From Nitrospirota bacterium (GTDB lineage: Bacteria; Nitrospirota; Thermodesulfovibrionia; Thermodesulfovibrionales; Magnetobacteriaceae): a DNA stretch of 63,274 nucleotides. Location: assembly GCA_015233725.1 (NCBI GenBank), contig JADFXD010000008.1:1-63274 (forward strand), written 5' to 3'. Of the stretch, positions 24,046 to 33,479 are shown one piece after another; position 1 is the first letter of the stretch, and each line of letters starts with the position of its first letter. The notes under the pieces were generated by a model that saw nothing but the letters and a program-made list of their open reading frames with translations, ran no database searches and was not told the origin of the DNA. A program made the position numbers and the translations under genes.

Positions 24046-25200
24046 ATGGGTGAGCCACAAAAAAAGGGCGGCCATATCCTGGCAGTGGCAGGGGGCAAGG
24101 GTGGGGTGGGCAAGAGTATATTTTCCGTGACCCTCTCCACAACCCTGGCCATGATGGGTTACAGGGTGATAGTTGTTGACCTTGACCTCGGTGGGGCAAA
24201 TCTCCACACCTACCTCGGCGTGATGGAGAAGACGTTGTCGTTGTATCACTTCATACACAAGAAGGTCGCGACGCTGGAGGATATCGTCGTCAAGACCCCC
24301 ATAGCCAATCTGAGCTTCATAAGCGGCGCCCACTACTCGCCCACGATGTCAAGCCCCGCCGCAGAACTAAAGGTCAAGCTGATACGGCATCTCTATGCCC
24401 TGGATGCCGACTTCATCGTCATAGACCTCGGCGCGGGCATGGACCTGAGCACGCTGGACTTCTTTATATTCTCCGACAGGGGGTTTCTGGTAACCGTCCC
24501 CGAACCGGCGGCTGTGATGAATGCATACAGGTTTATCCAGGGGGCGCTGTTTAGAAAGATGGTGACGGTGTTTGGAAAGCACAATGAAATCGGAACCATC
24601 GTGCGAGACCTCGGTCAGGTTGACGCTCAAGACGAGTCTGTGATGTTAAACTGGTTTATCAACAGGGTCAAGGAGATTGACCCCGAGGTCTCACCTCTCG
24701 TTCAGGAGGTGAGTTCAAGGTTTCAACCCTTTTTGGTGTTAAACAGGATTGCTTATGAGCAGGCACAGCGGTTGGTAGAGACCCTCGTCAGGCACTGCAG
24801 GGACAGATACGCCGTGGATATAAGGTATCTCGGCAATCTGCCTGATGTCAGAGCGATTACGTCCTTCCTGTTAGACGTCCCCGGATTCTTGAAGTCTGAC
24901 TCCGGAAAGGCCTATTTCCTGTCGTTGAAGTCTATCGTCCGGCGGTTTCTCATTGACCTGCACGACGCAAACGTGTTGACAGAGAAGCTAAACATACGGA
25001 AGGAATTCAACGAAAAGACCCTCGATGCCCTGTCTAAACTCATAGACAACCTGGATGCCAGCATCGTCAGCGACGCCGGCAAGAAGCTGTGGAAGCTGAG
25101 GCTGTTTTTCAAACCGGCAGAAGTAGTCAAGTTTCTCCTGAGCAAGGGTATCAAACAAGACATATTCTTCGAAAGCGACAACCTGCATCTAAAAAAATAA
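24046..25200 (+). CDS. MinD/FlhG-like P-loop ATPase
   Basis: The 384-residue protein has the deviant Walker A motif AVAGGKGGVGKSIFS at residues 13-27, the switch motif VDLDLGGANLHTYLG and the Walker B IVIDLGAGMDLSTLDFF. It resembles the FlhG/MinD subfamily annotated as antiactivator or MinD superfamily ATPases, which place flagella, pili or other assemblies. It lacks a clear C-terminal membrane-targeting helix; instead the C-terminus is a long helical extension of about 120 residues (RRFLIDLHDANVLTEKLNIRKEF onward). No flagellar genes are nearby, so the target is unknown. Start at ATG 24046; the ribosome binding site is weak. Confidence 0.85.
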   Translation: MGEPQKKGGHILAVAGGKGGVGKSIFSVTLSTTLAMMGYRVIVVDLDLGGANLHTYLGVMEKTLSLYHFIHKKVATLEDIVVKTPIANLSFISGAHYSPTMSSPAAELKVKLIRHLYALDADFIVIDLGAGMDLSTLDFFIFSDRGFLVTVPEPAAVMNAYRFIQGALFRKMVTVFGKHNEIGTIVRDLGQVDAQDESVMLNWFINRVKEIDPEVSPLVQEVSSRFQPFLVLNRIAYEQAQRLVETLVRHCRDRYAVDIRYLGNLPDVRAITSFLLDVPGFLKSDSGKAYFLSLKSIVRRFLIDLHDANVLTEKLNIRKEFNEKTLDALSKLIDNLDASIVSDAGKKLWKLRLFFKPAEVVKFLLSKGIKQDIFFESDNLHLKK

Positions 25201-25310
25201 GAAAGAAGAAGGAAAAAAAGGAGGGCGGCTCCGCTTCTTTACCGCTCCAGGACGCTCCTGGCCCTCCTCAGACCTCCCCTGCAAGGGGGGTCACGGACCC
25301 CTTGACCCCA
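25201..25310 (-). repeat. Palindromic intergenic repeat touching the MinD-like gene's stop
   Basis: The purine-rich tail begins at the base after the TAA. The order is GGCGGCTCCGC, CTTTACCGCTCCAGGACGCTCCTGG, GGGGGGTCACGGACCCCTT and ATGGGGTC (minus orientation). The stem is the TC/GA variant. Confidence 0.88.
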
Positions 25311-25388
25311 TCTTGCGTGAGCGCTACCTTTAATGTAATGTACTGAAGGCTCGATCTGTAATTTCTTTCTATCATCGGCAATCTATGC

Positions 25389-25394
25389 TATAAT
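25389..25394 (+). promoter_or_regulatory. Candidate -10 box of the HicB-like pseudogene
   Basis: TATAAT is followed by six bases and the ATG at 25401, the same spacing as at mazE and the DUF4258 gene. The -35 region is poor. Confidence 0.5.
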
Positions 25395-25400
25395 ATTGTT

Positions 25401-25605
25401 ATGCCTAGAGCATCTGTGAATTTTACATATTGGCAGGATGATAGTATGATGGTTGGGATATTTGGAATAATATCCAAAATCTATGACTCAGGGAGATAGC
25501 TTGGAGGAATTAGAGGCAAATCTGAGAGATATATACAATGAGTTGCAGAGCGGTACAATACCTTGTGTTCGTAAAATGAGTGAGAGATTATCTTGCGTGG
25601 ATTAG
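25401..25605 (+). pseudogene. Broken HicB-like antitoxin gene
   Basis: The first frame reads MPRASVNFTYWQDDSMMVG. A one-base shift restores GYLE, then a stop codon replaces one residue, and the frame continues YPKSMTQGDSLEELEANLRD and IYNELQSGTIPCVRKMSERL. Intact relatives read GYLxxYPxxxTQGxSLEELxxNLxDIYxxL...IPxVR without interruption. So at least one extra G near 25453 and one nonsense codon have destroyed the gene. No toxin partner is next to it. Its last codons overlap the GTG start of the sensor kinase gene. Confidence 0.8.
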
Positions 25606-28600
25606 CTTTATAGTGATTAGGAATGCGAGTATAGGTTTACGTCTTGCGATAGCGTTTTTGCTGTTGTTTTTGCTTTTTGCCTTTGTTTCGATCTTTAGTG
25701 TCAATCGAATCGGGTTCGTTTTACATCAGATACAGATGATGTATGACCATCCCCTTGCCGTAACTAACGCCGTCCTGCGTATTGAGGAAAATATCATGAG
25801 TATACGTCTGAATATGAGAAAAGCAGCGTATAAAGCCGATAAAGCGGAAGTCTTAAAATACAAGAGTCAGGTGGTACAGGATATTGCCGAGATAGACAAG
25901 GACTTTGATACATTGGAGGAGCGCTTTTTGGGCAATAAGGATATAGTCAGCAAGGCGCGATTTAACCTAAAACAATGGGAACCTTTTATTGAGCATATCT
26001 TTTTGTTGTCAATGGATGGAAAGCTTGACGATGCACAGGCATTGATAAACAGTTATAGCTATATGTCACATAGTGCAGATGCGTCAGCCGCGATAAAAAT
26101 GGTCTATCACGATGCACAAGATAGCGCCATAGCCTTTAATAAAAACGCCCAGGACACCGGCAATAACTTTAAGGATCAAGTCTATGTCCTGATCGTAATC
26201 ACCTTTGTAGCTGGCATTATCGTAACGTTTGTCTTTACCAGTGGTGTTACCAGGCCAATACGACAGTTGATAGGCATAGCCGGTGAGATCGGCCAGGGGA
26301 GGCTGGATACGCCAATAGACATCACCTCCACCGACGAGGTTGGACAATTAGCCGACTCCTTCAGAAAAATGACCGCAAGACTAAAGACAACGCTCATGGA
26401 AAAGGACAGAGAGTATTGGAAAAAGACCGGGGTCTCCCAGCTCAATGACAAGATGCGCGGGGAACAGGACGTCACAATCCTTGCGCAAAACATAATAGGC
26501 AACCTCACTAAATACCTCAACGCCCATGTGGGGGCAATCTACCTCGTTGACGGCAACAAGACACTGAGGCTTACGGCCACATACGCCTATACAATACGCA
26601 AGAACCTCTCCAATGCGTTTATCTTTGGCGAGGGGCTGGTGGGGCAGGCCGCCCTCGAAGGACAGTGTATACTCATAACCGATGCCCCGGAGGGCTACAT
26701 AAAGATCACCTCCGCCCTGGGCGACTCGGTACCCGTCAACATAATGGTCATGCCGTTCTTGTACGATGGACAGGTGATGGGCGTTATAGAGATTGGGTCG
26801 CTTGGCAGGTTTACCGATACCCAGGTAGAATTGATAGAGATGGTTTCACAAGGCATAGGGATAGCCTTTAGTGTTGCGCAGTCGCGGCAGAGGATGAGCG
26901 AGCTCCTCGCCACGACACAGGCTCAGGCAGAAGAGTTGCAGGTGCAGCAGGAGGAGCTGCGCGCATCAAACGAGACACTCAGCGAGCAGGCAAGTGCGTT
27001 GAAGGAGTCTGAGTCTGAGCTTCAGAGCCAGCAGGAAGAACTCAGGCAGGTCAACGAGGAGCTTGAGGAACGCGCAAAGCTCCTGCAACAGCAACGAGAT
27101 GAGATAAAACAGAAGAACCTCGAACTGCAACGGGTGCAACAGATAACCACAGAAAAGGCAAAGGAGCTTGAGGTGACAAACAGATACAAGTCCGAGTTCC
27201 TTGCCAACATGTCGCATGAGCTGCGGACACCCCTAAACAGCATCCTGTTGCTTTCAAGGTACCTCGCTGACAACAAGGAGGGTAATCTCTCGCCCAAGCA
27301 GTTGGAGTGCTCAGAGACCGTCTACTCATCGGGCAATGACCTGTTGGCGCTCATCAACGACATCCTCGACCTCTCAAAGGTGGAGTCGGGCAAGATGGAG
27401 CTGCACGTGGAGTCGGTGGACTTCAGGGAGCTGGCTACCTCCATAGGGCGTACCTTCGGCCCTGTGGCGCAGGACAAGGGGCTGACGCTGGACGTGACCG
27501 TCGCCCCGGATGTTACACCCTCAATACGGACAGACATCCAAAAGGTGGAGCAGATTATACGCAACCTTATCTCAAACGCCATCAAGTTTACCGAAAAGGG
27601 CGGGGTCACTGTCAACATTGACCGCTGCCCACATGACTCCATTGGCTCCATAACGCCTGATAGCGGCCTGAGCAAAGAAGAGCTTATCGCCATCTCTGTC
27701 TCAGACACGGGGATAGGCATAGCACAGGACAAGCAGGGGGTCGTCTTTGAGGCCTTCAAGCAGGCCGATGGTACAACGAGCAGGAGGTACGGCGGCACCG
27801 GCCTTGGCCTCAGCATCTCAAGGGAGCTGACAAGACTACTTGGCGGACAGTTGCGCCTAAAGAGCGTTGAAGGCGCTGGAAGCACCTTTACGCTGTATCT
27901 GCCCAAGAGGCTGGGGCCACAACGCCGGCAACCCTCTAAGGCAGAGGCCGTTACTGTTGAGTCAACGCCCCACGCCCCGGTGGTTTATCCCATCCCTTTT
28001 AGAACCGATATTGGGGCTGATATCCTGGAGGATGACAGGCAGTTGCTTGCCCCCGGGGACAGGTCCATACTCATCGTTGAGGATGACCCTGTGTTTGCCA
28101 GGATTCTCTACGATATCAGTCATGAAAAGGGGTTTAAGTGTATCGTCGCCGGCGATGGCCAGCGGGGATGCGACTGTGCAGAGACCTATAGACCCGATGC
28201 CATAATCCTGGACGTCGGGTTGCCGGTGATGGATGGCAGGATGGTCCTGGAGAGATTAAAGGACTCCGCAAATACACGCAATATCCCCGTACATATCATC
28301 TCAGCCGCCGATAAGAGCATCGACTGCCTGAAATCGGGCGTCGTCGGCTACATCACCAAGCCGGTCAGCATGGAAAAGCTCGACGATGTCTTTAAGAGAC
28401 TGGAAGGCATCTTTGCCCAGGGTAACAGGAGCCTGCTTGCGGTCAACCTCGATGCGACACAGAGAAATACCCTCACAGGACTGCTTGACAGCGCGGGGGT
28501 TGAGACCACCTTTGTCTCCTCTGCGGAGGCCGTCTCGGTACTGAAGACCAAACAGGTCAACTGCATCGTATTAAACCTCAGCCTTGATGAGACGGCAGGA

Positions 28601-29227
28601 TTTGCCCTGATTGATAAATTAAAGGCCGCAGAGCCCCTTAACGAAACCCCCGTTATCGTCTATAACAACGCGGCTCTCTCTAAAGAGGCCGAGACCAAAC
28701 TCAACATGTACTGCCACCGCATGATCGTCAAGAGCGTTATATCAAACGAACGACTGCTGGATGAGATCGTGCTGTTTCTCCACCTCATAGAATCAAAATT
28801 ACCCACAGAAAAACAAAAAATGATCAGCATGGTACACGATAATGACACCATCTTCAGAGGCAAGACAATACTGATCGTTGACGATGACGTCAGAAACGTA
28901 TTCGCCCTCTCAAGCGTCCTCCAGGACAGGGGCGTAAACGTACAGGTTGGACGAGACGGCAGGGAAGGCATCACACGCCTCAAGGACAATCCAAAAGTGG
29001 AACTGGTGCTGATGGATATCATGATGCCCGAAATGGATGGCTATGAGGCAATCAGACAAATAAGAAAAATCTACGAGTACAGAAACCTCCCCATCATCGC
29101 CCTGACCGCCAAGGCAATGAAAGAAGACAAAATGAAGTGCATCGAGGCAGGCGCCAACGACTACCTGGCAAAACCCATCGACGCAGATAGATTGCTTTCT
29201 CTCCTAAGAGTATGGTTATATAAATGA
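25580..29227 (+). CDS. Hybrid sensor histidine kinase with HAMP, GAF and three receiver-type domains
   Basis: The 1215 residues contain a membrane helix (15-45), a four-helix-bundle sensor region, a second helix near 205-225, HAMP (220-273), GAF (about 294-437), a long glutamine/glutamate-rich coiled coil (445-540), HisKA with SHELRTPLNS (histidine about 545), and HATPase_c with NLISNAIKFTEKGGV and GIGIAQDKQ...GGTGLGLSIS. Three receiver folds follow. The first (IVEDDPVFARI, VGLPVMDG) and the third (IVDDDVRNVFAL, MDIMMPEMDG) are complete; the middle one (about 950-1073) lacks the acidic pocket. It heads the CheR-CheB-kinase set. Start is GTG 25580; no ribosome binding site is evident and it overlaps the HicB remnant. 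Confidence 0.93.
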   Translation: MRDYLAWISFIVIRNASIGLRLAIAFLLLFLLFAFVSIFSVNRIGFVLHQIQMMYDHPLAVTNAVLRIEENIMSIRLNMRKAAYKADKAEVLKYKSQVVQDIAEIDKDFDTLEERFLGNKDIVSKARFNLKQWEPFIEHIFLLSMDGKLDDAQALINSYSYMSHSADASAAIKMVYHDAQDSAIAFNKNAQDTGNNFKDQVYVLIVITFVAGIIVTFVFTSGVTRPIRQLIGIAGEIGQGRLDTPIDITSTDEVGQLADSFRKMTARLKTTLMEKDREYWKKTGVSQLNDKMRGEQDVTILAQNIIGNLTKYLNAHVGAIYLVDGNKTLRLTATYAYTIRKNLSNAFIFGEGLVGQAALEGQCILITDAPEGYIKITSALGDSVPVNIMVMPFLYDGQVMGVIEIGSLGRFTDTQVELIEMVSQGIGIAFSVAQSRQRMSELLATTQAQAEELQVQQEELRASNETLSEQASALKESESELQSQQEELRQVNEELEERAKLLQQQRDEIKQKNLELQRVQQITTEKAKELEVTNRYKSEFLANMSHELRTPLNSILLLSRYLADNKEGNLSPKQLECSETVYSSGNDLLALINDILDLSKVESGKMELHVESVDFRELATSIGRTFGPVAQDKGLTLDVTVAPDVTPSIRTDIQKVEQIIRNLISNAIKFTEKGGVTVNIDRCPHDSIGSITPDSGLSKEELIAISVSDTGIGIAQDKQGVVFEAFKQADGTTSRRYGGTGLGLSISRELTRLLGGQLRLKSVEGAGSTFTLYLPKRLGPQRRQPSKAEAVTVESTPHAPVVYPIPFRTDIGADILEDDRQLLAPGDRSILIVEDDPVFARILYDISHEKGFKCIVAGDGQRGCDCAETYRPDAIILDVGLPVMDGRMVLERLKDSANTRNIPVHIISAADKSIDCLKSGVVGYITKPVSMEKLDDVFKRLEGIFAQGNRSLLAVNLDATQRNTLTGLLDSAGVETTFVSSAEAVSVLKTKQVNCIVLNLSLDETAGFALIDKLKAAEPLNETPVIVYNNAALSKEAETKLNMYCHRMIVKSVISNERLLDEIVLFLHLIESKLPTEKQKMISMVHDNDTIFRGKTILIVDDDVRNVFALSSVLQDRGVNVQVGRDGREGITRLKDNPKVELVLMDIMMPEMDGYEAIRQIRKIYEYRNLPIIALTAKAMKEDKMKCIEAGANDYLAKPIDADRLLSLLRVWLYK

Positions 29228-29271
29228 TTAGCTATTCAAGTATAAAATTGCAGTATTGTGTATAATCAACT

Positions 29272-29369
29272 CACTGTGAACAAGATGATGATGGGGTCAA
29301 GGGGACTGGTCCCCTTGCAGGGGGGTCTGAGGGGGGGCAGCGCCGCCCCCTTCTTTTCTTTAGTTAGGG
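29272..29369 (+). repeat. Palindromic intergenic repeat between the hybrid kinase and cheR
   Basis: The head is the CACTGTGAACAAGAT type. The GGGGACTGGTCCCC stem, GGGGGGGCAGCGCCGCCCCC stem and TTCTTTTCTTTAG tail follow, ending 15 bases before the cheR ATG. Confidence 0.88.
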
Positions 29370-29383
29370 GTTAAGCTATAAGT

Positions 29384-30430
29384 ATGAAGGATGCTGGTAT
29401 AGACAGAGTGGATGACGCTCGTGAGAACGAGGACATAGAGGTTCGTATATTGCTAGAGGCCATATACCTCAAGTACGGGTATGACTTCAGGAATTACGCC
29501 AGGGCCTCGCTGAAGCGACGGATAGCCCAGAGGGTAGCATTGTCGGGCCTTGAGAAGGTCTCCGACCTGATACACAGGGTCCTCTACGATAGGGATTTCT
29601 TTGACTCTTTCCTCAATGACCTGTCTATCAAGGTCACGGAGATGTTTAGGGACCCGTCTTTATTTCTGGCAATGAGAAATCAGATAATACCGCTGCTGCG
29701 GGAGCTACCATTTATAAAGGTCTGGATAGCGGGCTGTTCCACGGGTGAGGAGGTCTATTCGATGGCAATCCTCCTAACGGAAGAAAAGGTATACGAAAAG
29801 ACACGCATCTATGCCACCGACTTTAGCGAGGCAGCCCTGAATAAGGCCAAAGATGGGATTTATAATATAAGCGACATGAAAAAATACACCTCTAACTATC
29901 AACAGGCAGGTGGGGTTGAGTCATTTTCAGGCTACTTCGTGGCAAAGTACGACTCAGCCATAATGAACCAGGCCCTGAAGAAAAATATCACCTTCTCCAA
30001 GCACAACCTCGTAACGGACGGGGTCTTTGGCGAGATGAACCTGATAGTGTGCAGAAACGTCCTTATCTACTTTAACAGGGATCTTCAGGACAGCGTCTTC
30101 AGGCTCTTTGTGGATAGTCTGTGTGAGGGCGGTCTTCTGGCGTTAGGGTCAAAGGAGACCATACGGTTGTCAAAGTACTCCGGCTGTTTTGATGACATCT
30201 CAAAGGAGGAAAAGATATACAGCAAACATTCAAGTCCAACCTACGAAGTTGAACTAAATCAGCGGGTTGAGGCCCTCCCTGAAGTGGTGCTCACCAGGAG
30301 CGCCGAGCTAATCTCGGAGACCATCAAAAGGCTCGATGAGCTGCAAGGCCTGCTTAGGAGTGCCCAGCGACCAGGTGCGACCTGGAGCGGAAAAGAACCA
30401 GGTGCGACCTGGAGCGAAAAAGAACTGTAA
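29384..30430 (+). CDS. CheR family protein-glutamate methyltransferase
   Basis: CheR methylates glutamates of chemoreceptors or related signalling proteins with AdoMet. The 348 residues contain the N-terminal helical domain (YGYDFRNYARASLKRRIAQR), the FRDPSLF segment, the AdoMet motif VWIAGCSTGEEVYSMAI near residue 112, YATDFSEAALNKAKDGIYN, and FSKHNLVTDGVFGEMNLIVCRNVLIYF. The C-terminal 19 residues (two units of PGATWSxKE) are encoded by two 27-base intergenic-repeat modules in frame, so the original stop has been lost or displaced. The cheB gene follows after 26 bases. Confidence 0.93.
   Translation: MKDAGIDRVDDARENEDIEVRILLEAIYLKYGYDFRNYARASLKRRIAQRVALSGLEKVSDLIHRVLYDRDFFDSFLNDLSIKVTEMFRDPSLFLAMRNQIIPLLRELPFIKVWIAGCSTGEEVYSMAILLTEEKVYEKTRIYATDFSEAALNKAKDGIYNISDMKKYTSNYQQAGGVESFSGYFVAKYDSAIMNQALKKNITFSKHNLVTDGVFGEMNLIVCRNVLIYFNRDLQDSVFRLFVDSLCEGGLLALGSKETIRLSKYSGCFDDISKEEKIYSKHSSPTYEVELNQRVEALPEVVLTRSAELISETIKRLDELQGLLRSAQRPGATWSGKEPGATWSEKEL
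30371..30424 (+). repeat. Two in-frame 27-base repeat modules at the 3' end of cheR
   Basis: Each unit carries the CCAGGTGCGACCTGG palindrome followed by AGCG and an A-rich spacer, as in many intergenic copies. The two units differ at few positions and keep the frame. Confidence 0.92.
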
Positions 30431-30456
30431 GGAACGTCTGATCAATAAATACATAG

Positions 30457-31059
30457 ATGAACAAGACAGGGCAATACAATATATATGAGGCCGTGGTTAT
30501 AGGGGCCTCTGCCGGTGGCACAAGCGCCTTCAGAGAGATATTGCCGTCCTTGCCGGAGGATTTTCCACTGCCTGTGGTGATAGTTCAGCACCTGCATCCC
30601 AGTTCAAGGGACGATATGCCGGCCTTATACAAGGACTCATGCCGGTTGAGGGTCAAGCAGGCGGATGAGAAGGAGGCTATAGCCAGCGGCTGCATCTACT
30701 TCGCCCCGCCCAACTATCACCTCCTGATAGAGGATGACAGGACGTTTTCCCTGTCCGTGGATGCCCCCGTCAACTTCTCCCGGCCATCGATCGACGTGCT
30801 CTTTGAGAGCGCCGCTGACGTCTACGGGGCAGCCCTGATCGGTGTGGTCCTAACGGGCTCCAACAACGACGGCAGTTGCGGACTCAGCAAGATCAAGGCC
30901 GCCGGCGGTCTGACCATCGTCCAGGACCCCAATACCGCCGAGTGCCCATCAATGCCCGCAGCCGCTATCGCCACCACAAAGGTAGACCACATCGTGGCAC
31001 TCAAAGATATCGTGTCCGTTATCATAAGGCTGCAGAGACAGGCATTAGCACAGTATTAG
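30457..31059 (+). CDS. CheB-type methylesterase domain without receiver
   Basis: The 200-residue protein is the catalytic domain alone. The catalytic serine lies in VIGASAGGTSAFREIL (residue about 18), the histidine in VIVQHLHPSSRDDMP, and the aspartate in VLTGSNNDGSCGLSKIK. Classical CheB has an N-terminal receiver that is phosphorylated by CheA; here it is missing, so control may come from the neighbouring kinases and receivers or from constitutive activity. Pairing with CheR points to reversible methylation of a sensor, perhaps the hybrid kinase coded upstream, but no methyl-accepting protein is visible. Confidence 0.92.
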   Translation: MNKTGQYNIYEAVVIGASAGGTSAFREILPSLPEDFPLPVVIVQHLHPSSRDDMPALYKDSCRLRVKQADEKEAIASGCIYFAPPNYHLLIEDDRTFSLSVDAPVNFSRPSIDVLFESAADVYGAALIGVVLTGSNNDGSCGLSKIKAAGGLTIVQDPNTAECPSMPAAAIATTKVDHIVALKDIVSVIIRLQRQALAQY

Positions 31060-31069
31060 AGAATAAAAC

Positions 31070-31321
31070 ATGAGTAAATTAAAAAAACTTCTGGGAAAAG
31101 TGAAGAATAATCCTACTAATGTTAGATTTGATGATTTGTGTAAATTGACCGAATCGTTTGATTTTATACTTAGAAATAAAAGAGGTAGTCATTGTTATTA
31201 TGAAAAAGAGGATGTGTGGGAAATATTGAATTATCAAGACTATGATGGTATGGCTAAACCTTATCAAGTGAAGCAATTTCTTAAAGTAATTGAAAAATAT
31301 AAGATGGAGGCAATGATATGA
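31070..31321 (+). CDS. hicA: HicA-like mRNA interferase toxin
   Basis: The 83-residue product has the double-stranded-RNA-binding fold of HicA: NPTNVRFDDLCKLTESFDFIL, then RNKRGSHCYYEK with the catalytic GSH histidine, and MAKPYQVKQFLKVIEKY. It is a probable ribonuclease that degrades mRNA. It overlaps hicB by four bases and sits between cheB and the next kinase gene. The AT-rich composition differs from its neighbours, which suggests acquisition. Confidence 0.88.
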   Translation: MSKLKKLLGKVKNNPTNVRFDDLCKLTESFDFILRNKRGSHCYYEKEDVWEILNYQDYDGMAKPYQVKQFLKVIEKYKMEAMI

Positions 31322-31563
31322 AGTATGCAATCACGATCTTCTACAGTGAAGAAGATGAGGGATATATCGCTATAGTGCCAGACCTGCCTTTATGTTCTGC
31401 TTTTGGAAGGACGGAAGAAGAGGCGTTAAAAGAAATAAAAATAGCACAAGAGGGATGGATTGAAGTTGCAAAAATCTCTGGTAAGACAATCCCTAAACCT
31501 TCAATGCTTAAAGAGAGCAATACCTGTAACTTATTGGAAGTCTTGACATATCCTAGTAAATGA
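31318..31563 (+). CDS. hicB: HicB-like antitoxin
   Basis: The 81-residue antitoxin shows the RNase H-like HicB fold: YAITIFYSEEDEGYIAIVPDLPLCSAFGRTEEEALKEIKIA, then a short C-terminal extension (TIPKPSMLKESN). It binds and blocks HicA. A helix-turn-helix tail is not evident, so autoregulation is uncertain. The next kinase gene starts 16 bases after its stop. Confidence 0.9.
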   Translation: MKYAITIFYSEEDEGYIAIVPDLPLCSAFGRTEEEALKEIKIAQEGWIEVAKISGKTIPKPSMLKESNTCNLLEVLTYPSK

Positions 31564-31579
31564 AAATGATGATTAAAAT

Positions 31580-33247
31580 ATGGAAAGACAAAACGTCCTT
31601 ATAGTTGATGACAGGCCTGAAAACCTGTTGGTACTGGAGACCGTACTCCAGAGTCTTGATATAAACATTGTCAAGGCCACGTCGGGGCAGGAGGCCTTGT
31701 GGCAGCTATTAAATAGCAATTTTGCCCTTATCCTGTTAGACGTTCAGATGCCCCAGATGAACGGCTTTGAGGTGGCGGAACTCATCAGAAAAAACAACAG
31801 GACCAAGACCCTCCCTATTATATTTATAAGCGCCGTGAGCACGGAGCAGAAGTTTATATTCAAGGGCTACGACAGCGGCGCAGTTGACTATCTGATCAAA
31901 CCCATAGAGTCGGAGATATTAAAGAGCAAGATAAATGTGTTTCTCCAACTGTACAGACAACAACAGTTAATAGTCAAACAGTCAGAAGACCTTCAGATAT
32001 CCAACGACTATCTTAAAAAAACAACGGAGGCCCTGCGTGTTGTCAGCGAGTATAACAGGAAATTAATAGAGGTACATCTTGACCCTATTATAAACGTAGG
32101 GCAAGATGGTAAGATAAGGGACGTAAACATCGCCACAGAGATAATAACTGGTTGTTCAAGGAGAAACCTCGTTGACAGCAACTTTACCGGCTACTTTACC
32201 GATCCTGAAAAGGCAACAGAACTCTATAAAAAGGCAATTGACATTGGCACTGCGCATGATTATGAATTATGTATTCTGTGCTATGATGGCAGTACAACAC
32301 CTGTATTGTGTAATGCCTCCGTGTATCGTGATGAGGTCGGCAACGTCGTCGGCGTAATTGTTGCTGCCCGCGACATCAGCATACGTAAGGAGTATGAAGA
32401 TGGCCTGAGGGAATTAAACAAAAACCTTGAAAATCGCGTCAAAGACGAGCTCGAAAAGCGAACAAAACAAGAGCAGTTACTGATCCAACAGTCCAGGATG
32501 GCCGCTATGGGAGAGATGATAAGCGCCATAGCCCACCAGTGGAGGCAACCCCTAAATGCCCTCTCCATCCTTATACAGGACATCGGAGACGCCTATGACT
32601 ACGGAGAACTGGACAAGCAATATCTTGAGGGCTCGATAAGTAAGTCTATGTCTCAGATAATGTTTATGTCAAAAACGATAGATGACTTCCGAAACTTCTA
32701 TAGACCCATAAAGGAAAAGATGGCCTTTGATGTAAAAAGAGCAGTGATGAATGTGTTTGCCCTGCTGTCGGCTCAACTCAGGAACAATTCAATATCCTAC
32801 AGGCTCACCTGCCATATCCATAATATGTCATTTGAAGACCTGAGCGAGGATATGTGTTGTGAAGATTTTAAGTTCTTTTCATATGAGAATGAGTTTGAAC
32901 ATGTCCTGTTAAATTTAATCAATAACGCCAAGGATTCCATTATAGAAAAAATAACCAAAAACGCAGATATAAACGTAGACTCAGATACAGAGGAAATGGG
33001 CATGATCCAGGTTGACTTCTATAAGGATGACAACAAGATCATCATAGAGATAAGAGACAACGGCATCGGCATCCCAGTTGAAATAATCGACAGGATATTT
33101 GACCCCTACTTTACAACCAAAGAACCAAATAAGGGCACAGGCGTGGGACTATACATGTCAAAGATAATAATCGAGGATAACATGGGCGGTAAATTGTATG
33201 CCGAAAATACAGACAACGGCGCTATGTTTACGATTAAACTCAATTGA
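31580..33247 (+). CDS. Receiver-PAS-histidine kinase
   Basis: The 555 residues start with a receiver domain (1-125: LIVDDRPENLLVLE, LILLDVQMPQMNGFEVAELIR, ISAVSTEQKF, DYLIKP), then a helix, a PAS domain (about 155-270), and a histidine kinase core with the GEMISAIAHQWRQPLNAL box (histidine near 316) and HATPase_c (NLINNAKDSI, IRDNGIGIP, GTGVGLYMSKIIIEDN). Kinases with HQWRQPL belong to the HWE-like/HPK4 group. It is a soluble relay kinase that can both receive and donate phosphate. It probably belongs to the same circuit as the CheR/CheB pair. Confidence 0.93.
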   Translation: MERQNVLIVDDRPENLLVLETVLQSLDINIVKATSGQEALWQLLNSNFALILLDVQMPQMNGFEVAELIRKNNRTKTLPIIFISAVSTEQKFIFKGYDSGAVDYLIKPIESEILKSKINVFLQLYRQQQLIVKQSEDLQISNDYLKKTTEALRVVSEYNRKLIEVHLDPIINVGQDGKIRDVNIATEIITGCSRRNLVDSNFTGYFTDPEKATELYKKAIDIGTAHDYELCILCYDGSTTPVLCNASVYRDEVGNVVGVIVAARDISIRKEYEDGLRELNKNLENRVKDELEKRTKQEQLLIQQSRMAAMGEMISAIAHQWRQPLNALSILIQDIGDAYDYGELDKQYLEGSISKSMSQIMFMSKTIDDFRNFYRPIKEKMAFDVKRAVMNVFALLSAQLRNNSISYRLTCHIHNMSFEDLSEDMCCEDFKFFSYENEFEHVLLNLINNAKDSIIEKITKNADINVDSDTEEMGMIQVDFYKDDNKIIIEIRDNGIGIPVEIIDRIFDPYFTTKEPNKGTGVGLYMSKIIIEDNMGGKLYAENTDNGAMFTIKLN

Positions 33248-33264
33248 ATGGGAATTTTAGAAAA

Positions 33265-33364
33265 TTAGGATTGAGAATTATGGGGTCAAGGGCACTGGTG
33301 CACTTGCAGGGGGGGTCCAGGGAAGTACTGGCGCTGCCCCCCTTTTCTTTTCTTCTTCTTAGGG
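33265..33364 (+). repeat. Palindromic intergenic repeat between two kinase genes
   Basis: The GGATTGAGAATTATGGGG head is followed by a GGGCACTGGTGCAC stem with one mismatch, GTACTGGCGCTGCCCCCC, and a TTTTCTTTTCTTC tail. Confidence 0.87.
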
Positions 33365-33479
33365 TGGAGTGATTACAAAAAAAGGCTACAATATTTTTAT
33401 TGCAATAGGCTAAAATATAGACAGTGTGGAAGGTGATTTAATTATCGGGGGCATACATAACGGGCGCAGGGAGTGCGAG

